Part shown: positions 7,639-17,326 of the stretch, one piece after another
How positions within the stretch are numbered: position 1 is the stretch's first letter
Layout: every line of letters begins with the position of its first letter
Source: JBMOMT01 sp049324835
GTDB taxonomy: Bacteria > Chloroflexota > Anaerolineae > CAYNKW01
Length of the DNA stretch: 64,000 nt
Assembly (NCBI GenBank): GCA_049324835.1
Contig: JBMOMT010000019.1
Location: 1 to 64,000, forward strand
Direction: 5' to 3'
The notes under the pieces: generated by a model
The model's input: the letters and a program-made list of their open reading frames with translations, nothing else
Databases searched by the model: none
What the model was told of the DNA's origin: nothing
Made by a program: the position numbers and the translations under genes

Positions 7639-10095
7639 ATGCACACGTTCCGAGGACGCAGCGCGCTGTGGGTGTCGCTGGCGCTGTTGTTCATGTTAGC
7701 ACTCGAGATCGGCAGCGCCCGTCTTAAATCGCCCACCTACGACGAACAGGGCTACATCGCCCGCGGTTATGCCTACGTCAAATCCGGCGATCGGCACATC
7801 CTCATCGGCACGCCGCTGATGCTCAACGCCTGGAACGCCCTGCCGCTGCTGCTGCTGCCCGACGTCCATCTGGAAACCGGGCATCCCACCTGGCAGGGCA
7901 CCGATTTTCACGATATCGGTTCACATTTCCTGTGGGAAAGTGGCAACGACGTGGACCGGGTGATGTTCTGGGCCCGGCTGCCGACGATGGTCCTCTCGCT
8001 GCTGCTGGCGGCAGTGGTCTATCGCTGGGCGCGAGAGCTTTACGGGCCGCGCGCCGGGTGGTTGGCCCTCTTTCTCACCGTGCTCTCGCCCAACATCCTG
8101 GCCCACGCCCGTCTGGCAACGACCGACCTCGGCCTGGCGTTTTTCTTTTTTCTGGCCACGTACCGCTTGTGGCGCTATCTCGAAGCCCCAAGCTGGCCCA
8201 ACCTGTTGTGGGCCGGCGTCGCGCTGGGGTTGTTACAAGGCACCAAGTTCTCTGCCCTGCTCATCGCGCCGGTGTGGATCGCCGTCGGCCTGGTGTGGCT
8301 GTTGACCGCGCCGCGCCCGGCCTGGCCCCGCCGCATGGTCTCCCTGGCGCTGGCCGGCGCAGCGATGGCAGGGATCGGTTTCCTCGTGCTGTGGGCCACC
8401 TACGGCTTCGAGATCGCGCCCATCAGTGAGGGCGGCCTTCCCGTGCCGGCAGCGACGCATTTTCGCCAGTGGCTGGACATCTCGGGCCGGTTGGCAGGCG
8501 AAGAAATACGCCGCGCGCCAGCTTTTCTCATGGGTCAATACTCGGATAGCGGCTGGTGGACCTATTTCCCGGTTGCCTTTGTCCTCAAGACGCCGCTGCC
8601 CACGTTGATCCTGCTGCTGTGGGCCGGCGTCCTCTCCTTTCGCCGTTCGCCGCAGGCTGCACCTCACCCCTGGCGGCGCGAATGGGCCGTCATCCTACCT
8701 CCGGTGATCTATTTTGCCCTCAGCCTCACCAGCAAACTGAACCTGGGCTATCGCTACCTGCTGCCGGTGCTGCCCTTCGTCCTGGTATTCGTCAGCCAGG
8801 TCGCGGCCCAGCCTCACCTTTCACGTTTCACGCTTCACGTTTCACGTTTCACGTTTCACGCCTCACGCCTCACACTCCTCGCCCTCTTGATCGGCTGGTA
8901 CACCCTCGGCTCCCTCCTCATCTATCCCCACTTCCTGACTTATTTCAACGAACTGGCCGGTGGACCCGACGGCGGCTGGCGTTACCTGGTCGATAGTAAC
9001 ATCGACTGGGGCCAGGACGCCATCCTGCTCAAACGCTACCTGGACGAGCGCGGCGTGGAGCGCGTCAAGCTGGGCTGGTTCGGCGAATCGCGCCCCGAGT
9101 ACTACGGCGTCCGGTATGAGCCGCTGCCGGGCTGGCCGCCGAACCGCGAAAACGTCGCCGCCCGCACCTTTTCGCCCGTCGCGCCCGCTCCCGGCGTGTA
9201 TGCCATCAGCGTCACCAACCTGCAAGGTGTGCTGCTGGACGATCCCGACACCTATGCCTGGTTCCGAGAGCGGGAGCCGACGGCCAAGATCGGCTATTCG
9301 GTGTTCGTGTACGACGTGCCGCGCTGGGGCACAGGCGTAGGCCCGGTCGACGTGGCCCTGTCTGGCGTGGGCATCGATCAACTCGACCGAGACGCCTTTG
9401 CCGCCTGGGACACCAACGACGTGCGGCTGCGCTGGTTCGACGCCCAAAGTAGCCTGGTCTTGCCGGCCGACGGCGAAGGCTGGTACGCCATTGCCGAAGG
9501 GACGCCACCCGATCCGGCCCTGGCCAGCCGTTTCTGGTCGTCAGCCGAGAGCAGCAGCGAGCACCGCAGCCGCGATGGCGCCGTGGGCTATCGCCTGCAC
9601 CGCCTGACCACAGTCGCCGCGCTGCCCGCCGCAAACGCTCCCCTGTGGTGGAGCCCGGCGACCACGTTTCCTCCGGACGGCTTTGAGCGCTACGCCCTGC
9701 CGCTGCCGGCAAACTGGGGAAACACCGTCGCCCTGCTCGGCTACGAGGTGAGCCCGGCCCAGCCCCAGCCCGGCGAGGCGCTGACGCTGTTGACCTTCTG
9801 GCGCGTACAGCAGGCCAGCGACCGCCCCCTCAAGCTATTTGCCCACCTGCTCGACAGCGGGGGACAGGTCAGGGCCGGTCAAGACCGCCTCGACGCGCCG
9901 ACGGTCGGCTGGCGCGTGGGCGACCTCCTGGTGCAACTCCATCACCTGCCCCTGCCCGGCGACGCGACGGGGACGTATCAACTGGAGATCGGCTGGTACG
10001 ACGGCGAAACGCTGGTCCGGCTGCTGATCCTGGACGCGGCGGGCGCGGCCATCGCCGACCGGGCGCTGCTGACAGGCGTACAGGTGAACCCGTGA
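7639..10095 (+). CDS. GT39-like integral membrane glycosyltransferase with C-terminal beta-sandwich module
   Basis: This 818-residue GT-C fold protein should transfer a sugar from a polyprenyl-phosphate donor on the outer face of the membrane. After the first membrane helix comes the loop motif TYDEQGYIARG with the Asp35-Glu36 pair expected at the active site of the PMT/ArnT superfamily. Many hydrophobic helices follow to about residue 440, then the loop motif YFNELAGG and DSNIDWGQD (about 452). A soluble C-terminal part ends in a module (from about 695, ALLGYEVSPAQPQPGE) shared with eight other proteins here. A repetitive TTTCACG tract encodes residues about 391-413. The end overlaps the next gene by 4 bases (GTGA). 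The 17327 and 21141 genes are close paralogs. Acceptor and sugar are unknown. Confidence 0.82.
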   Translation: MHTFRGRSALWVSLALLFMLALEIGSARLKSPTYDEQGYIARGYAYVKSGDRHILIGTPLMLNAWNALPLLLLPDVHLETGHPTWQGTDFHDIGSHFLWESGNDVDRVMFWARLPTMVLSLLLAAVVYRWARELYGPRAGWLALFLTVLSPNILAHARLATTDLGLAFFFFLATYRLWRYLEAPSWPNLLWAGVALGLLQGTKFSALLIAPVWIAVGLVWLLTAPRPAWPRRMVSLALAGAAMAGIGFLVLWATYGFEIAPISEGGLPVPAATHFRQWLDISGRLAGEEIRRAPAFLMGQYSDSGWWTYFPVAFVLKTPLPTLILLLWAGVLSFRRSPQAAPHPWRREWAVILPPVIYFALSLTSKLNLGYRYLLPVLPFVLVFVSQVAAQPHLSRFTLHVSRFTFHASRLTLLALLIGWYTLGSLLIYPHFLTYFNELAGGPDGGWRYLVDSNIDWGQDAILLKRYLDERGVERVKLGWFGESRPEYYGVRYEPLPGWPPNRENVAARTFSPVAPAPGVYAISVTNLQGVLLDDPDTYAWFREREPTAKIGYSVFVYDVPRWGTGVGPVDVALSGVGIDQLDRDAFAAWDTNDVRLRWFDAQSSLVLPADGEGWYAIAEGTPPDPALASRFWSSAESSSEHRSRDGAVGYRLHRLTTVAALPAANAPLWWSPATTFPPDGFERYALPLPANWGNTVALLGYEVSPAQPQPGEALTLLTFWRVQQASDRPLKLFAHLLDSGGQVRAGQDRLDAPTVGWRVGDLLVQLHHLPLPGDATGTYQLEIGWYDGETLVRLLILDAAGAAIADRALLTGVQVNP
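8812..8876 (+). repeat. In-frame TTTCACG/CCTCACG tract inside the 7639 glycosyltransferase
   Basis: The tract consists of repeated 7-8 base units such as TTTCACG, CTTCACG and CCTCACG. It is read in frame as runs like HVSRFTFHASRLT and falls in the loop just before the membrane helix that precedes YPHFLTYFNELAGG. Confidence 0.85.
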
Positions 10096-12170
10096 GCGGA
10101 TCCTCCAACAACGAGCGTAACCCAACGTGGCGTGAATTGGGCCTGCTGGCCGCAATCGTCTTGCTGGCTGCCGTGCTGCGCCTTTACCGCCTCGACGCGC
10201 TGCCGCCGGGCCTGTACCACGACGAGGCCTACAACGGCCTGGACGCGCTGGCCCTGCTGCGCGGTGAGCCTCGCCCCCTCTTTTTCGAGGTCTGGGAACA
10301 GGTGGCTTTTGCCGATCAGGCCACGACGTTGCCCCATGGTCGGTTGCCGCTGTATCTGGTGGGCAACTATGGCCGCGAGCCGCTGTTCTATTATCTGCTG
10401 GCGCTTTCGCTGGCGATCGTGGGCATCGAACCTCTGGCGATTCGCCTGGTGCCCGCGCTGACCGGGGTGCTGCTGGCGCCGGCCGTTTACTGGCTGGCCC
10501 GCGAGCTGCTCGCCGACGACGCCGTGCGAGGCCGTCGGGTCGGGCTGTTGGCCGCGTTGAGTGCGGCCATCTGGTACTGGCCGGTGCATTTCAGTCGCTT
10601 TGGCATCCGGCCCATGCTGCTGGCGCTGGTCGCCGCGTTGACCTTTGCCAGCCTGCTGCGTGGTCAACGCACCGGCTCGCGCCTGGCCTGGGCAGCCGGT
10701 GGTTTCTGGCTGGGGCTGAGCCTCTACACCTACACCCCGGCGCGCATGCTGCCCCTGGCCGTTTTCGGCTGGCTGGCCGTCGTCGCCTGGCGGGAAAAAG
10801 GCTTTTTCCGAAACCGCTGGCGCGAGTGGTTGGCCTTTGCCGCCGTCGCCGCCATCGTCGCCGCGCCGCTGATCGCCTTTTTCGTTCGTTACCCGGAATG
10901 GACCTGGTTCCGCGCCCAATACGTCGCCACCGACGCCGTCGGCGTGGAGGTTCAGAGCCTGAGCGAGATGCTGCTGACCAACGTATGGTTGATCGTGCGC
11001 GGCTTTTTCTTCGTCGGCGAGCAGAACCTGCGTCACAACCTTCCCGGCCGGCCCATGCTCGACCCCATCCAGGCCATCTGGTTCCTCCTCGGCCTGGCCC
11101 TCACCCTTCACATTTCCCGTTCGACGTTTCACGTTTCCCGCTTCACACTCCCCCTCTGGCTCCTCGTCATGCTGCTGCCCACCTATCTCACCAGCGACGC
11201 GCCCCACTTTGGCCGGGCCATCGGCGTCGTTCCGGCGCTGGCGCTGTTCATGGCGCTGGGCATGGACGGCCTGTGGAGATGGGGGCAGGCTCGAAAAGGG
11301 GCCAGGTGGGCCGTGGGGCTGGCCCTGGCGGCGGGATTGATCTACACCGGCGCCCGCACGGCGCGCGATTACTTTGTGGGCTGGGCGGGCCATCCGGGTC
11401 TGGAGGCCGCCTTCCAGGTGGAGCTCGTCGCCCTGGGTGAGTACGCCCGCAGCCTGCCGCCGGACGAGAGTCTCTACATGATACCGCCGACCGACGAGTA
11501 CGCCACGGTCCTCTTTTTACAGGGCGGGCCGGAGCACGACCGGATCAGGAGTTTTGCCGCGGCGGCGGGGGCGCTGCCGGCCGGGCGCGAGGGTCACCCC
11601 GTCACCTATCTCATCCGCCCCGCCGACCAGGCCGCGCGGCCGCTTCTTGAGCGCTGGCTGCCGCAGGGGCAGGTGGTGGAGGTCGGACCGCATTTCACCG
11701 TCTATCGCGTACCTGCTGATGGCCCGCGCGTGGAACCGTCCACGCCATTGACGGCCAACTGGGCAGGCAAAATCGCCCTGTTGGGTTACGACCTGCCCGC
11801 CGGCCCATTCCATCCCGGCGGCACCGTGCCTGTCACCGTCTACTGGCAGGCTCTGACCGAGATCGATCTCCCGTACACCTTTTTTGTCCATCTGCTGGGC
11901 CAGTTCAACCCGGCGACGAACGGCCCGCTGTGGGCGCAGCACGACGCCCAACCCGGCGACGGCACTTTCCCCACCGTCGCCTGGGAAGCAGGTGAGATCG
12001 TCGTGGATGAATACACGCTCAACATTCCCGCCGACGCACCGCCGGGCGCATATGAGCTGGAAGTGGGATTTTACTACCTGCCCACATTGGAGCGCCTGTC
12101 GCTGGTGGACGGGGCCGGGCAGGTGATCGGCGACAGAGTGCTGTTGGAAAAAGTCCGCCTGGGAGAGTAA
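10092..12170 (+). CDS. GT39-like membrane glycosyltransferase (second subfamily) with C-terminal module
   Basis: This 692-residue GT-C type protein has the loop motif PPGLYHDEAYNGLDAL (Asp44-Glu45) after the first membrane helix and YGREPLFYYLLAL in the following loop. These are typical of ArnT/PMT-like enzymes that use lipid-linked sugars. Around ten more hydrophobic helices follow. The shared beta-sandwich module begins at about residue 557 (ALLGYDLPAGPFHPGG). It starts with GTG overlapping the TGA of the previous gene. A TTTCACG-type tract encodes HISRSTFHVSRFT near 337-352. The closest relative in the window is the gene at 47828-49936. Confidence 0.8.
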   Translation: MSGSSNNERNPTWRELGLLAAIVLLAAVLRLYRLDALPPGLYHDEAYNGLDALALLRGEPRPLFFEVWEQVAFADQATTLPHGRLPLYLVGNYGREPLFYYLLALSLAIVGIEPLAIRLVPALTGVLLAPAVYWLARELLADDAVRGRRVGLLAALSAAIWYWPVHFSRFGIRPMLLALVAALTFASLLRGQRTGSRLAWAAGGFWLGLSLYTYTPARMLPLAVFGWLAVVAWREKGFFRNRWREWLAFAAVAAIVAAPLIAFFVRYPEWTWFRAQYVATDAVGVEVQSLSEMLLTNVWLIVRGFFFVGEQNLRHNLPGRPMLDPIQAIWFLLGLALTLHISRSTFHVSRFTLPLWLLVMLLPTYLTSDAPHFGRAIGVVPALALFMALGMDGLWRWGQARKGARWAVGLALAAGLIYTGARTARDYFVGWAGHPGLEAAFQVELVALGEYARSLPPDESLYMIPPTDEYATVLFLQGGPEHDRIRSFAAAAGALPAGREGHPVTYLIRPADQAARPLLERWLPQGQVVEVGPHFTVYRVPADGPRVEPSTPLTANWAGKIALLGYDLPAGPFHPGGTVPVTVYWQALTEIDLPYTFFVHLLGQFNPATNGPLWAQHDAQPGDGTFPTVAWEAGEIVVDEYTLNIPADAPPGAYELEVGFYYLPTLERLSLVDGAGQVIGDRVLLEKVRLGE
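11101..11150 (+). repeat. In-frame TTTCACG-type tract inside the 10092 glycosyltransferase
   Basis: Degenerate copies of TTTCACG (CTTCACA, TTTCCCG, TTTCACG, CTTCACA) are read as LHISRSTFHVSRFT between two membrane helices. Confidence 0.75.
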
Positions 12171-12184
12171 CGTCGGAGGCGAGT

Positions 12185-14170
12185 GTGGGTTCAGAGAAGT
12201 CTGATCGGTGGCGTGACAGGGCTCTCATCATCGGCGTGGCGCTGGCCGTGCTGGTCGTTTTTGGTATCGCCGAGTGGCGGCAGACTGGTGGGCAGCCTGG
12301 CGCGCCACTGGACGACGTTTACATTCACTTTCAGTTTGCTCGTAACCTGGCCACCGGGCACGGTTTGGCCTTCAACCCGGATCAACCCACGTCCGGCTCG
12401 ACATCGCCGCTGTGGGCCTGGCTGCTGGCCGGCGGTTACCGCCTCTTTGGCGCGTTGCTCATACCGGCGCGAGTGCTCAGCGGGCTGGCTTTCCTGCTCG
12501 TGGCGTTGGCTGCCTATGCCCTGGCCTGGCGGCTGACCGAGGATCGACGCGCCGCCCTGCTGGCCGGCCTGCTGACCGCGCTCTCTGGGCGGCTGGCCTG
12601 GGCCGGATCGTCGGGCATGGAGACCACCCTTTTTACGCTGCTCAGCCTGCTGGGTATCCTGCGCCACGACACCGAGCAGCGCGGTGGGCATCCGGCCTGG
12701 GGATCGTCGGCTCTGTTCGGACTGGCCTCGCTGCTGCGCCCGGAGGGTTACCTGCTGTTCGGCTTTGCCACCCTCGATCGCTGGCTGAGCTTGTGGCTGG
12801 GGCGGCATCGAAGCACCGCCAGGTCGCGACGGCTGGTCCTGGAGATTTCGACCATCACCCTCTACCTGGCTTTTATCGCTCCCTACCTGGTTTTCTCTTT
12901 CACCACCACCGGCCATTGGCTGCCCAACACTTTTCGAGCCGTCAGTGGCAACATCGGCTATTCACCCTGGCGCTACGGGCGGGAATATCTGGCCTTTGTT
13001 GGCCGCGATCATCCACTGCTGGCCGGGCTGTTGCCCCTGGGCCTCGCCGCGTTATTGATCCGACGGCGAGGGCCATGGACGCTTGTTTTGCTCTGGTGGC
13101 TGGGCCTGCCACTGCTCAGCGCCTGGATCGCGCCGCGACTGCGCCATCACGGCCGATATGTCATGCCGCTCATCCCACTGACGGTGTTGTTGGGCGTAGC
13201 CGGGTTGCTGGCATTGCACGGCTGGTGGCAAAAAAGAAGGGGCGACAGCGGTTCCGCGCGCCGGATTTTGACCGCCCTGGCCGTCGTCGTCGCCCTGCCT
13301 CTCGCACTCTGGTGGGCGGATCAGTTTGCCTGGAACGTGGACAACATCAACGACATGCAGGTTTCTTTGGGACACTGGGTCGCCGGGAACACACCGCCGG
13401 ATGCGGTCCTGGCCCTCAACGACATCGGGGCCATCGGTTACCTCTCGCAGCGGCGGGTGGTCGATGTGGTGGGATTGGTCTCACCAGAAGCCATCGACGC
13501 TTTGCAGGGTCGCGCCGCCGGCCGGGAACTGGACATGGCGCTGTGCCGTTTTCTAAGCTACACGTCAGGTGACGGTCACCTGACAGGAGCCGATTATGCC
13601 ATTCTCCTCCCCGACTGGTACCCCGAACTGACGCGCAACCGCCAGGTGCTCACGCCGATCCATGCCGTGCGGCTGGCGCGCAACACTATCGCCGGCGGCG
13701 ACGAAATGATCGTCTACCGGCCAGACTGGCCCTACGTGACCGATGCCGTCATCGACCATCCGCTGGAGGTCGAACTGGGCGGATGGGTGCGGTTGCGCGG
13801 TTTTGACCTTTCACCTATCGGCGAGATCGCGCCAGGGGAGAATCTGCGGCTGACGCTTTATTGGGAGAGCCTGGCCGCCACCGAGACCGACTACAAGGTG
13901 TTCGTCCATCTGGCCGACGACGCCGAGCGCATCTGGGGCCAGCACGATGGCCACCCCGTGAACGGGCTGGCCGCCACCTCGTTCTGGCAGCCGGGCGACG
14001 TGGTGCGCGATCAGGTCGTGCTGGCCGTTGCGCCGGATGCGCCGCCAGGGGAATACCGGTTGTTAACCGGCCTGTACGACGAAGCGACGATGACCCGCCT
14101 GCCGGTGACACGCGGCCCGGACGCCGGCAGCGGGCGGGTGCTGTTAATGCACGTCCGGGTGGGGCCGTAG
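12185..14170 (+). CDS. GT-C type membrane glycosyltransferase with C-terminal module
   Basis: This 661-residue polytopic membrane protein has the first-loop motif GAPLDDVYIHFQFARN (Asp43-Asp44), then PTSGSTSPLWAW. These features are seen in bacterial GT-C mannosyl- or arabinosyltransferase-like proteins. It has about ten hydrophobic segments up to residue 400, an extracellular part, and the common beta-sandwich module from about 535 (LRGFDLSPIGEIAPGE). GTG 12185 is the start, with GGAGG about 6 bases upstream. It is the last gene of the 7639-14170 block. Donor and acceptor cannot be read from the sequence. Confidence 0.75.
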   Translation: MGSEKSDRWRDRALIIGVALAVLVVFGIAEWRQTGGQPGAPLDDVYIHFQFARNLATGHGLAFNPDQPTSGSTSPLWAWLLAGGYRLFGALLIPARVLSGLAFLLVALAAYALAWRLTEDRRAALLAGLLTALSGRLAWAGSSGMETTLFTLLSLLGILRHDTEQRGGHPAWGSSALFGLASLLRPEGYLLFGFATLDRWLSLWLGRHRSTARSRRLVLEISTITLYLAFIAPYLVFSFTTTGHWLPNTFRAVSGNIGYSPWRYGREYLAFVGRDHPLLAGLLPLGLAALLIRRRGPWTLVLLWWLGLPLLSAWIAPRLRHHGRYVMPLIPLTVLLGVAGLLALHGWWQKRRGDSGSARRILTALAVVVALPLALWWADQFAWNVDNINDMQVSLGHWVAGNTPPDAVLALNDIGAIGYLSQRRVVDVVGLVSPEAIDALQGRAAGRELDMALCRFLSYTSGDGHLTGADYAILLPDWYPELTRNRQVLTPIHAVRLARNTIAGGDEMIVYRPDWPYVTDAVIDHPLEVELGGWVRLRGFDLSPIGEIAPGENLRLTLYWESLAATETDYKVFVHLADDAERIWGQHDGHPVNGLAATSFWQPGDVVRDQVVLAVAPDAPPGEYRLLTGLYDEATMTRLPVTRGPDAGSGRVLLMHVRVGP

Positions 14171-14185
14171 GGGCAAGCTCTCCGT

Positions 14186-14214
14186 TTGTCACCGTCGGCC
14201 AGAGGAAGTATAAT
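14186..14214 (+). promoter_or_regulatory. Sigma-70 promoter upstream of palindromic element C and the DUF4058 gene
   Basis: TTGTCA (14186-14191), a 17-base spacer and TATAAT (14209-14214). The transcript would begin about 14221 and run through element C before reaching the DUF4058 ATG at 14355, giving a leader of about 130 bases. Confidence 0.82.
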
Positions 14215-14233
14215 GAAGGCGAAGCGATTACCT

Positions 14234-14335
14234 GTCATCCTCCCGCAGGTTTTGCGAGTCTGCGCCGCAAAAGGGCGTCTCGAATAACGATTTGCACCCA
14301 CAAGGCGGTCTACTATAACCTGCGGGAGGGTAGAC
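14234..14335. repeat. Palindromic element family PAL-1, copy C
   Basis: CCTCCCGCAGGTT (14239-14251) and AACCTGCGGGAGG (14317-14329) are perfect arms, with GTC/GAC at the outer ends. It lies in the leader between the promoter at 14186 and the DUF4058 gene. PAL-1 is my label for a family with five copies in this window. Confidence 0.88.
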
Positions 14336-14354
14336 TTTTCAGAGGAGGCGCCCC

Positions 14355-15140
14355 ATGCCCACACCATTCCCTGGTATGGACCCTTACCTGGAACGGCCAG
14401 ACCTCTGGCCGGATGTGCACAACCGACTGATCGTGTCCCTTGCAGATGAACTGGCTCCCCGGCTGCGCCCGCGCTACTATGTCGCCATCGAGGAGCGCAC
14501 CTACCTGGCCGGGCCGGAAGAACTGCTCTTTAGCGGCCGCCCTGACGTGGCCGTGGTGGACGAACCGCGTGTGGCCTACGAGACGGCGACCGCCGTCGGG
14601 GTAGCGGCACTGGAGGTGGTTCCGGTCGAATTGCCCCTGCCCGATTACGTGCGCGAGACCTACCTGCAGGTGCGCGCCGTCGAGACGGACAAGGTCATAA
14701 CCGTCATCGAAATCCTCTCACCGAGCAACAAGCGACCCGGAGAGGGACGTAACCTCTACGAGCACAAGCGCCTGCTCCTGCTCGGCACGCTCACCCACCT
14801 GGTGGAGATCGACCTGCTGCGCGCCGGTGAACCGATGACCATGACCGTGCGTGGCGACGTGCCGCCAGGCCACTACCGCATCCTGATCAGCCACGCCGAA
14901 AAACGCCCCACCGGCGACCTGCTCGCCTTCAGCGTGCGCCGACCGATCCCTGCCTTTCGCCTGCCGCTGCAAAAGGGCGACGAGGCACCTCTCGTAGACC
15001 TGAACCAATTGCTGCACGCGCTCTATGACCGCGCCGGGTACGACCTGCGGGTGGACTATCGCGCCGAGGCGGACCCCCCGCTGGAAGGAGAGGATGCTGC
15101 CTGGGCCGGCGAACTTTTGCGCCAGGCCAGCCGGCGCTAG
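14355..15140 (+). CDS. DUF4058 family protein
   Basis: The 261-residue product begins MPTPFPGMDPYLERPDLWPD, the characteristic opening of DUF4058. It has the central VIEILSPSNKRPGEGRNLYE segment, whose E-x-L-S-P-x-N-K resembles the PD-(D/E)xK-like core seen in Uma2/DUF4058 proteins. The family is common in Cyanobacteria and Chloroflexota, and its biological role is unknown. AGAGGAGG lies 6 bases before the ATG. It is transcribed alone behind a strong promoter and palindromic leader. It is convergent with the glycosyltransferase at 15160-17079, with only 19 bases between the stops. Confidence 0.9.
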   Translation: MPTPFPGMDPYLERPDLWPDVHNRLIVSLADELAPRLRPRYYVAIEERTYLAGPEELLFSGRPDVAVVDEPRVAYETATAVGVAALEVVPVELPLPDYVRETYLQVRAVETDKVITVIEILSPSNKRPGEGRNLYEHKRLLLLGTLTHLVEIDLLRAGEPMTMTVRGDVPPGHYRILISHAEKRPTGDLLAFSVRRPIPAFRLPLQKGDEAPLVDLNQLLHALYDRAGYDLRVDYRAEADPPLEGEDAAWAGELLRQASRR

Positions 15141-15159
15141 GGCAGGATGCCATCCCGCC

Positions 15160-17079
15160 TTATTCCACCCTCACCGGCCCCAACGATACGTGATCGCTTT
15201 CCCCGACCGCCAGTCGCCCGCCGGTGCTTTCCAGGTAAAAGCCCACGGCCAACGTGTAATCGCCCGCTGGCGCGTCTGCCGGGAGGGTGAGCGCATACGG
15301 ATCGGCGACGACCTCGCCGCGCAGCCAGCAGATCGTCGGCAGCGCCCAATCGACCGGCACACCATCGGCCTGGGCGCGAATTTCGCCGTCCGGGCCAAGC
15401 AGGTGGACAAAGACCTTGTAACTGTGCGGCGGCTCGCTCAGAGCGCGCCAGTGCAGGGTGAGGCTGAGCGTCTCGCCGGGCCGGACGGGGTCGGGAGACA
15501 GATCGTAACCCAGCAGCTCGATCTGATCACCAAAAACAGCCAACTGTTGGTGGGCCGGCGGCGGCGATTCGAAACGGCGGGAAACAGCGGCCACCGGATG
15601 GGTCGCAAAGGCGATCACCTGCCAGGAAAAAGCCAGGACGAATACCAGGACTGCCTGTAACCCAACGACAGCCTGCCAGGATCGCCCCCCCAGGTCCCGG
15701 CCGGCTGTCACGGCTGCCGCCACAATGGCTGGCGGCATCAAGAACAACCACAGCCGGGCCACCTCGCCGCGCGTCGTGCCAGACAGATCCAGCAGCAGCA
15801 GCGTCAGCCACAGCGCCCAGGCCACAGCGCGCACTGCTCCTCCTCGCCGCGTCAGTGCCAGCCTCAGCCACAAAAAGGTCACCGGCCAACCCAGAAAAGC
15901 CAGGAAATCGTACAGGTTGAAGCCCAGCCAGGTCAGATACGAGCGATGAGAGACGGTCAGGGCATAATGCTGGCTCCGGGCGACGGCGGCGATCTGCCAG
16001 GGATTGACCCCACAAAGCAGCCAGTAGATCAGCCACACCGTTGCCAGTCCCACAGCAAATGACACTGCCAGAGAAAGCCACTCCCTGAAAGCCCGGAGGG
16101 AGGGTCGACCAGGCCAAAACAGCACACAAAGCGCCAGGAACAGGGCGAGCGCGCCGCAGCCCAGGCTCAAAAAACTGCCCAGCGAAACCAGCAGGCCAGA
16201 GATGAAAATCGGGACAGGCTGCCTGGCCTCCAATCCAACGACAAGAGCCAGCAGGCTGGTGGCTGTCAGCAAGGGATAGAGGTGGTCGGTTTCCGGGACA
16301 AACAGGGCCGCCGCCGGCAGCAACAGATAGAGGATCGCCGCCCGCCAGCCGCCCGCGTTCCCGCCCAACCGCCGGCCCAGGTGATACAGCGGCACCACCG
16401 TCAGCGCGCCGACGAGCATCAGCAATCCGCCAGCGACCAGCGCGCCACTCAGGTCGGCGGCGGACCGCCCTTCACCGACCATCACAGGGCACTGGTAACG
16501 TCGGGCCCAGGTCTCAAGCGGATCGGCGAGCGCCGGGACGCCTCGCACACCCTGGATCACCAGCCAGTGACCGATCAGCAGGCCCGGCGGATGGGTGCGG
16601 GGGTGTTCGGCCACGAATTGGGACATCTGCGCCGGATAATCTCGCAGAAAGGCGGCCAGATCGGCCACATCTGGGCCCACGTCCAGGGCGGCGGTGTAGT
16701 AACCGTTGCTCATGGGTGAGACCGTGCGCTGCAACACCTGAGCCAGGGGGCCATCTGGCTCCAGCGTCAGCACCGCCACCTGCTCCCCCAGGCTGAGAAC
16801 GACCAGCAGCGTCAGAAAGCCGCCTCTGAGCCAGCGCGAGTGGAACGTGGGACGGCGGCGCTCCAGCCAGAACGCCAGCGCGGCGATCCCGACCAGCAGC
16901 AGTAACAGCGGCAGCACACGCCAGCTCAACGGGCGGTCGGCGGCCCACCAGTGCCACTCGTCGGTGCCGCGCAGCCAGGGGGAGGCATCCAGCAAGACGG
17001 CGATCAGGTAGCCGACGGTGAAAACGGCCATCACCCACAACCCAGGCCAGGGCTTTTGAGAAGAACCTCGTTCGCTCAA
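15160..17079 (-). CDS. Polytopic GT-C-like membrane protein with C-terminal module
   Basis: The 639-residue protein has about 11 hydrophobic helices and a loop HPRTHPPGLLIGHWLV (near 160-175). That HPPG loop is typical of one GT-C subgroup. The C-terminal 120 residues from about 520 (LLGYDLSPDPVRPGETLSL) are the same beta-sandwich module found in the neighbouring glycosyltransferases. It is read from TTG 17079, with AAGGGC about 8 bases upstream. It stands alone on the minus strand, divergent from the 17327 gene. The two starts share a 247-base gap with a plus-strand promoter and palindromic element A. The sugar donor and acceptor are unknown. Confidence 0.68.
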   Translation of the reverse strand: MSERGSSQKPWPGLWVMAVFTVGYLIAVLLDASPWLRGTDEWHWWAADRPLSWRVLPLLLLLVGIAALAFWLERRRPTFHSRWLRGGFLTLLVVLSLGEQVAVLTLEPDGPLAQVLQRTVSPMSNGYYTAALDVGPDVADLAAFLRDYPAQMSQFVAEHPRTHPPGLLIGHWLVIQGVRGVPALADPLETWARRYQCPVMVGEGRSAADLSGALVAGGLLMLVGALTVVPLYHLGRRLGGNAGGWRAAILYLLLPAAALFVPETDHLYPLLTATSLLALVVGLEARQPVPIFISGLLVSLGSFLSLGCGALALFLALCVLFWPGRPSLRAFREWLSLAVSFAVGLATVWLIYWLLCGVNPWQIAAVARSQHYALTVSHRSYLTWLGFNLYDFLAFLGWPVTFLWLRLALTRRGGAVRAVAWALWLTLLLLDLSGTTRGEVARLWLFLMPPAIVAAAVTAGRDLGGRSWQAVVGLQAVLVFVLAFSWQVIAFATHPVAAVSRRFESPPPAHQQLAVFGDQIELLGYDLSPDPVRPGETLSLTLHWRALSEPPHSYKVFVHLLGPDGEIRAQADGVPVDWALPTICWLRGEVVADPYALTLPADAPAGDYTLAVGFYLESTGGRLAVGESDHVSLGPVRVE

Positions 17080-17084
17080 CCTGC

Positions 17085-17113
17085 TTGCCCTTCTCTTTCA
17101 TCAAGGGTATAAT
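17085..17113 (+). promoter_or_regulatory. Sigma-70 promoter upstream of palindromic element A
   Basis: TTGCCC (17085-17090), a 17-base spacer and TATAAT (17108-17113) point toward the gene at 17327. Element A begins 13 bases after the -10 box, so it would be at or near the 5' end of the transcript. Confidence 0.8.
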
Positions 17114-17125
17114 GCCAGCGTAAAA

Positions 17126-17266
17126 GTAACTGCTCACCCTCCCGCAGGCTTTTGTAGGGGCCGTGTCCCTGCTGCCGCAATTTATCGATTCGCCAGCGTC
17201 CAGTTGGCTAGATTATGGGACAGGATGAACGATTTTAGCCTGCGGGAGGGTAGGCTGAGCAGTTAC
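17126..17266. repeat. PAL-1 palindromic element, copy A (long form)
   Basis: The outer arms are GTAACTGCTCA and TGAGCAGTTAC; the inner arms are CCCTCCCGCAGG and CCTGCGGGAGGG, with an extra TAGGC on the right. The interior is almost identical to copy B at 50155-50293, including the CCAGCGTCCAGTTGGCTAGA stretch. It lies between a promoter and the gene at 17327. Confidence 0.93.
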
Positions 17267-17326
17267 GGGTAAAAAACGGCCCGCGACTCTCATTATAGAC
17301 GCAAAAAATCCTCTGTCAACCTTGGC

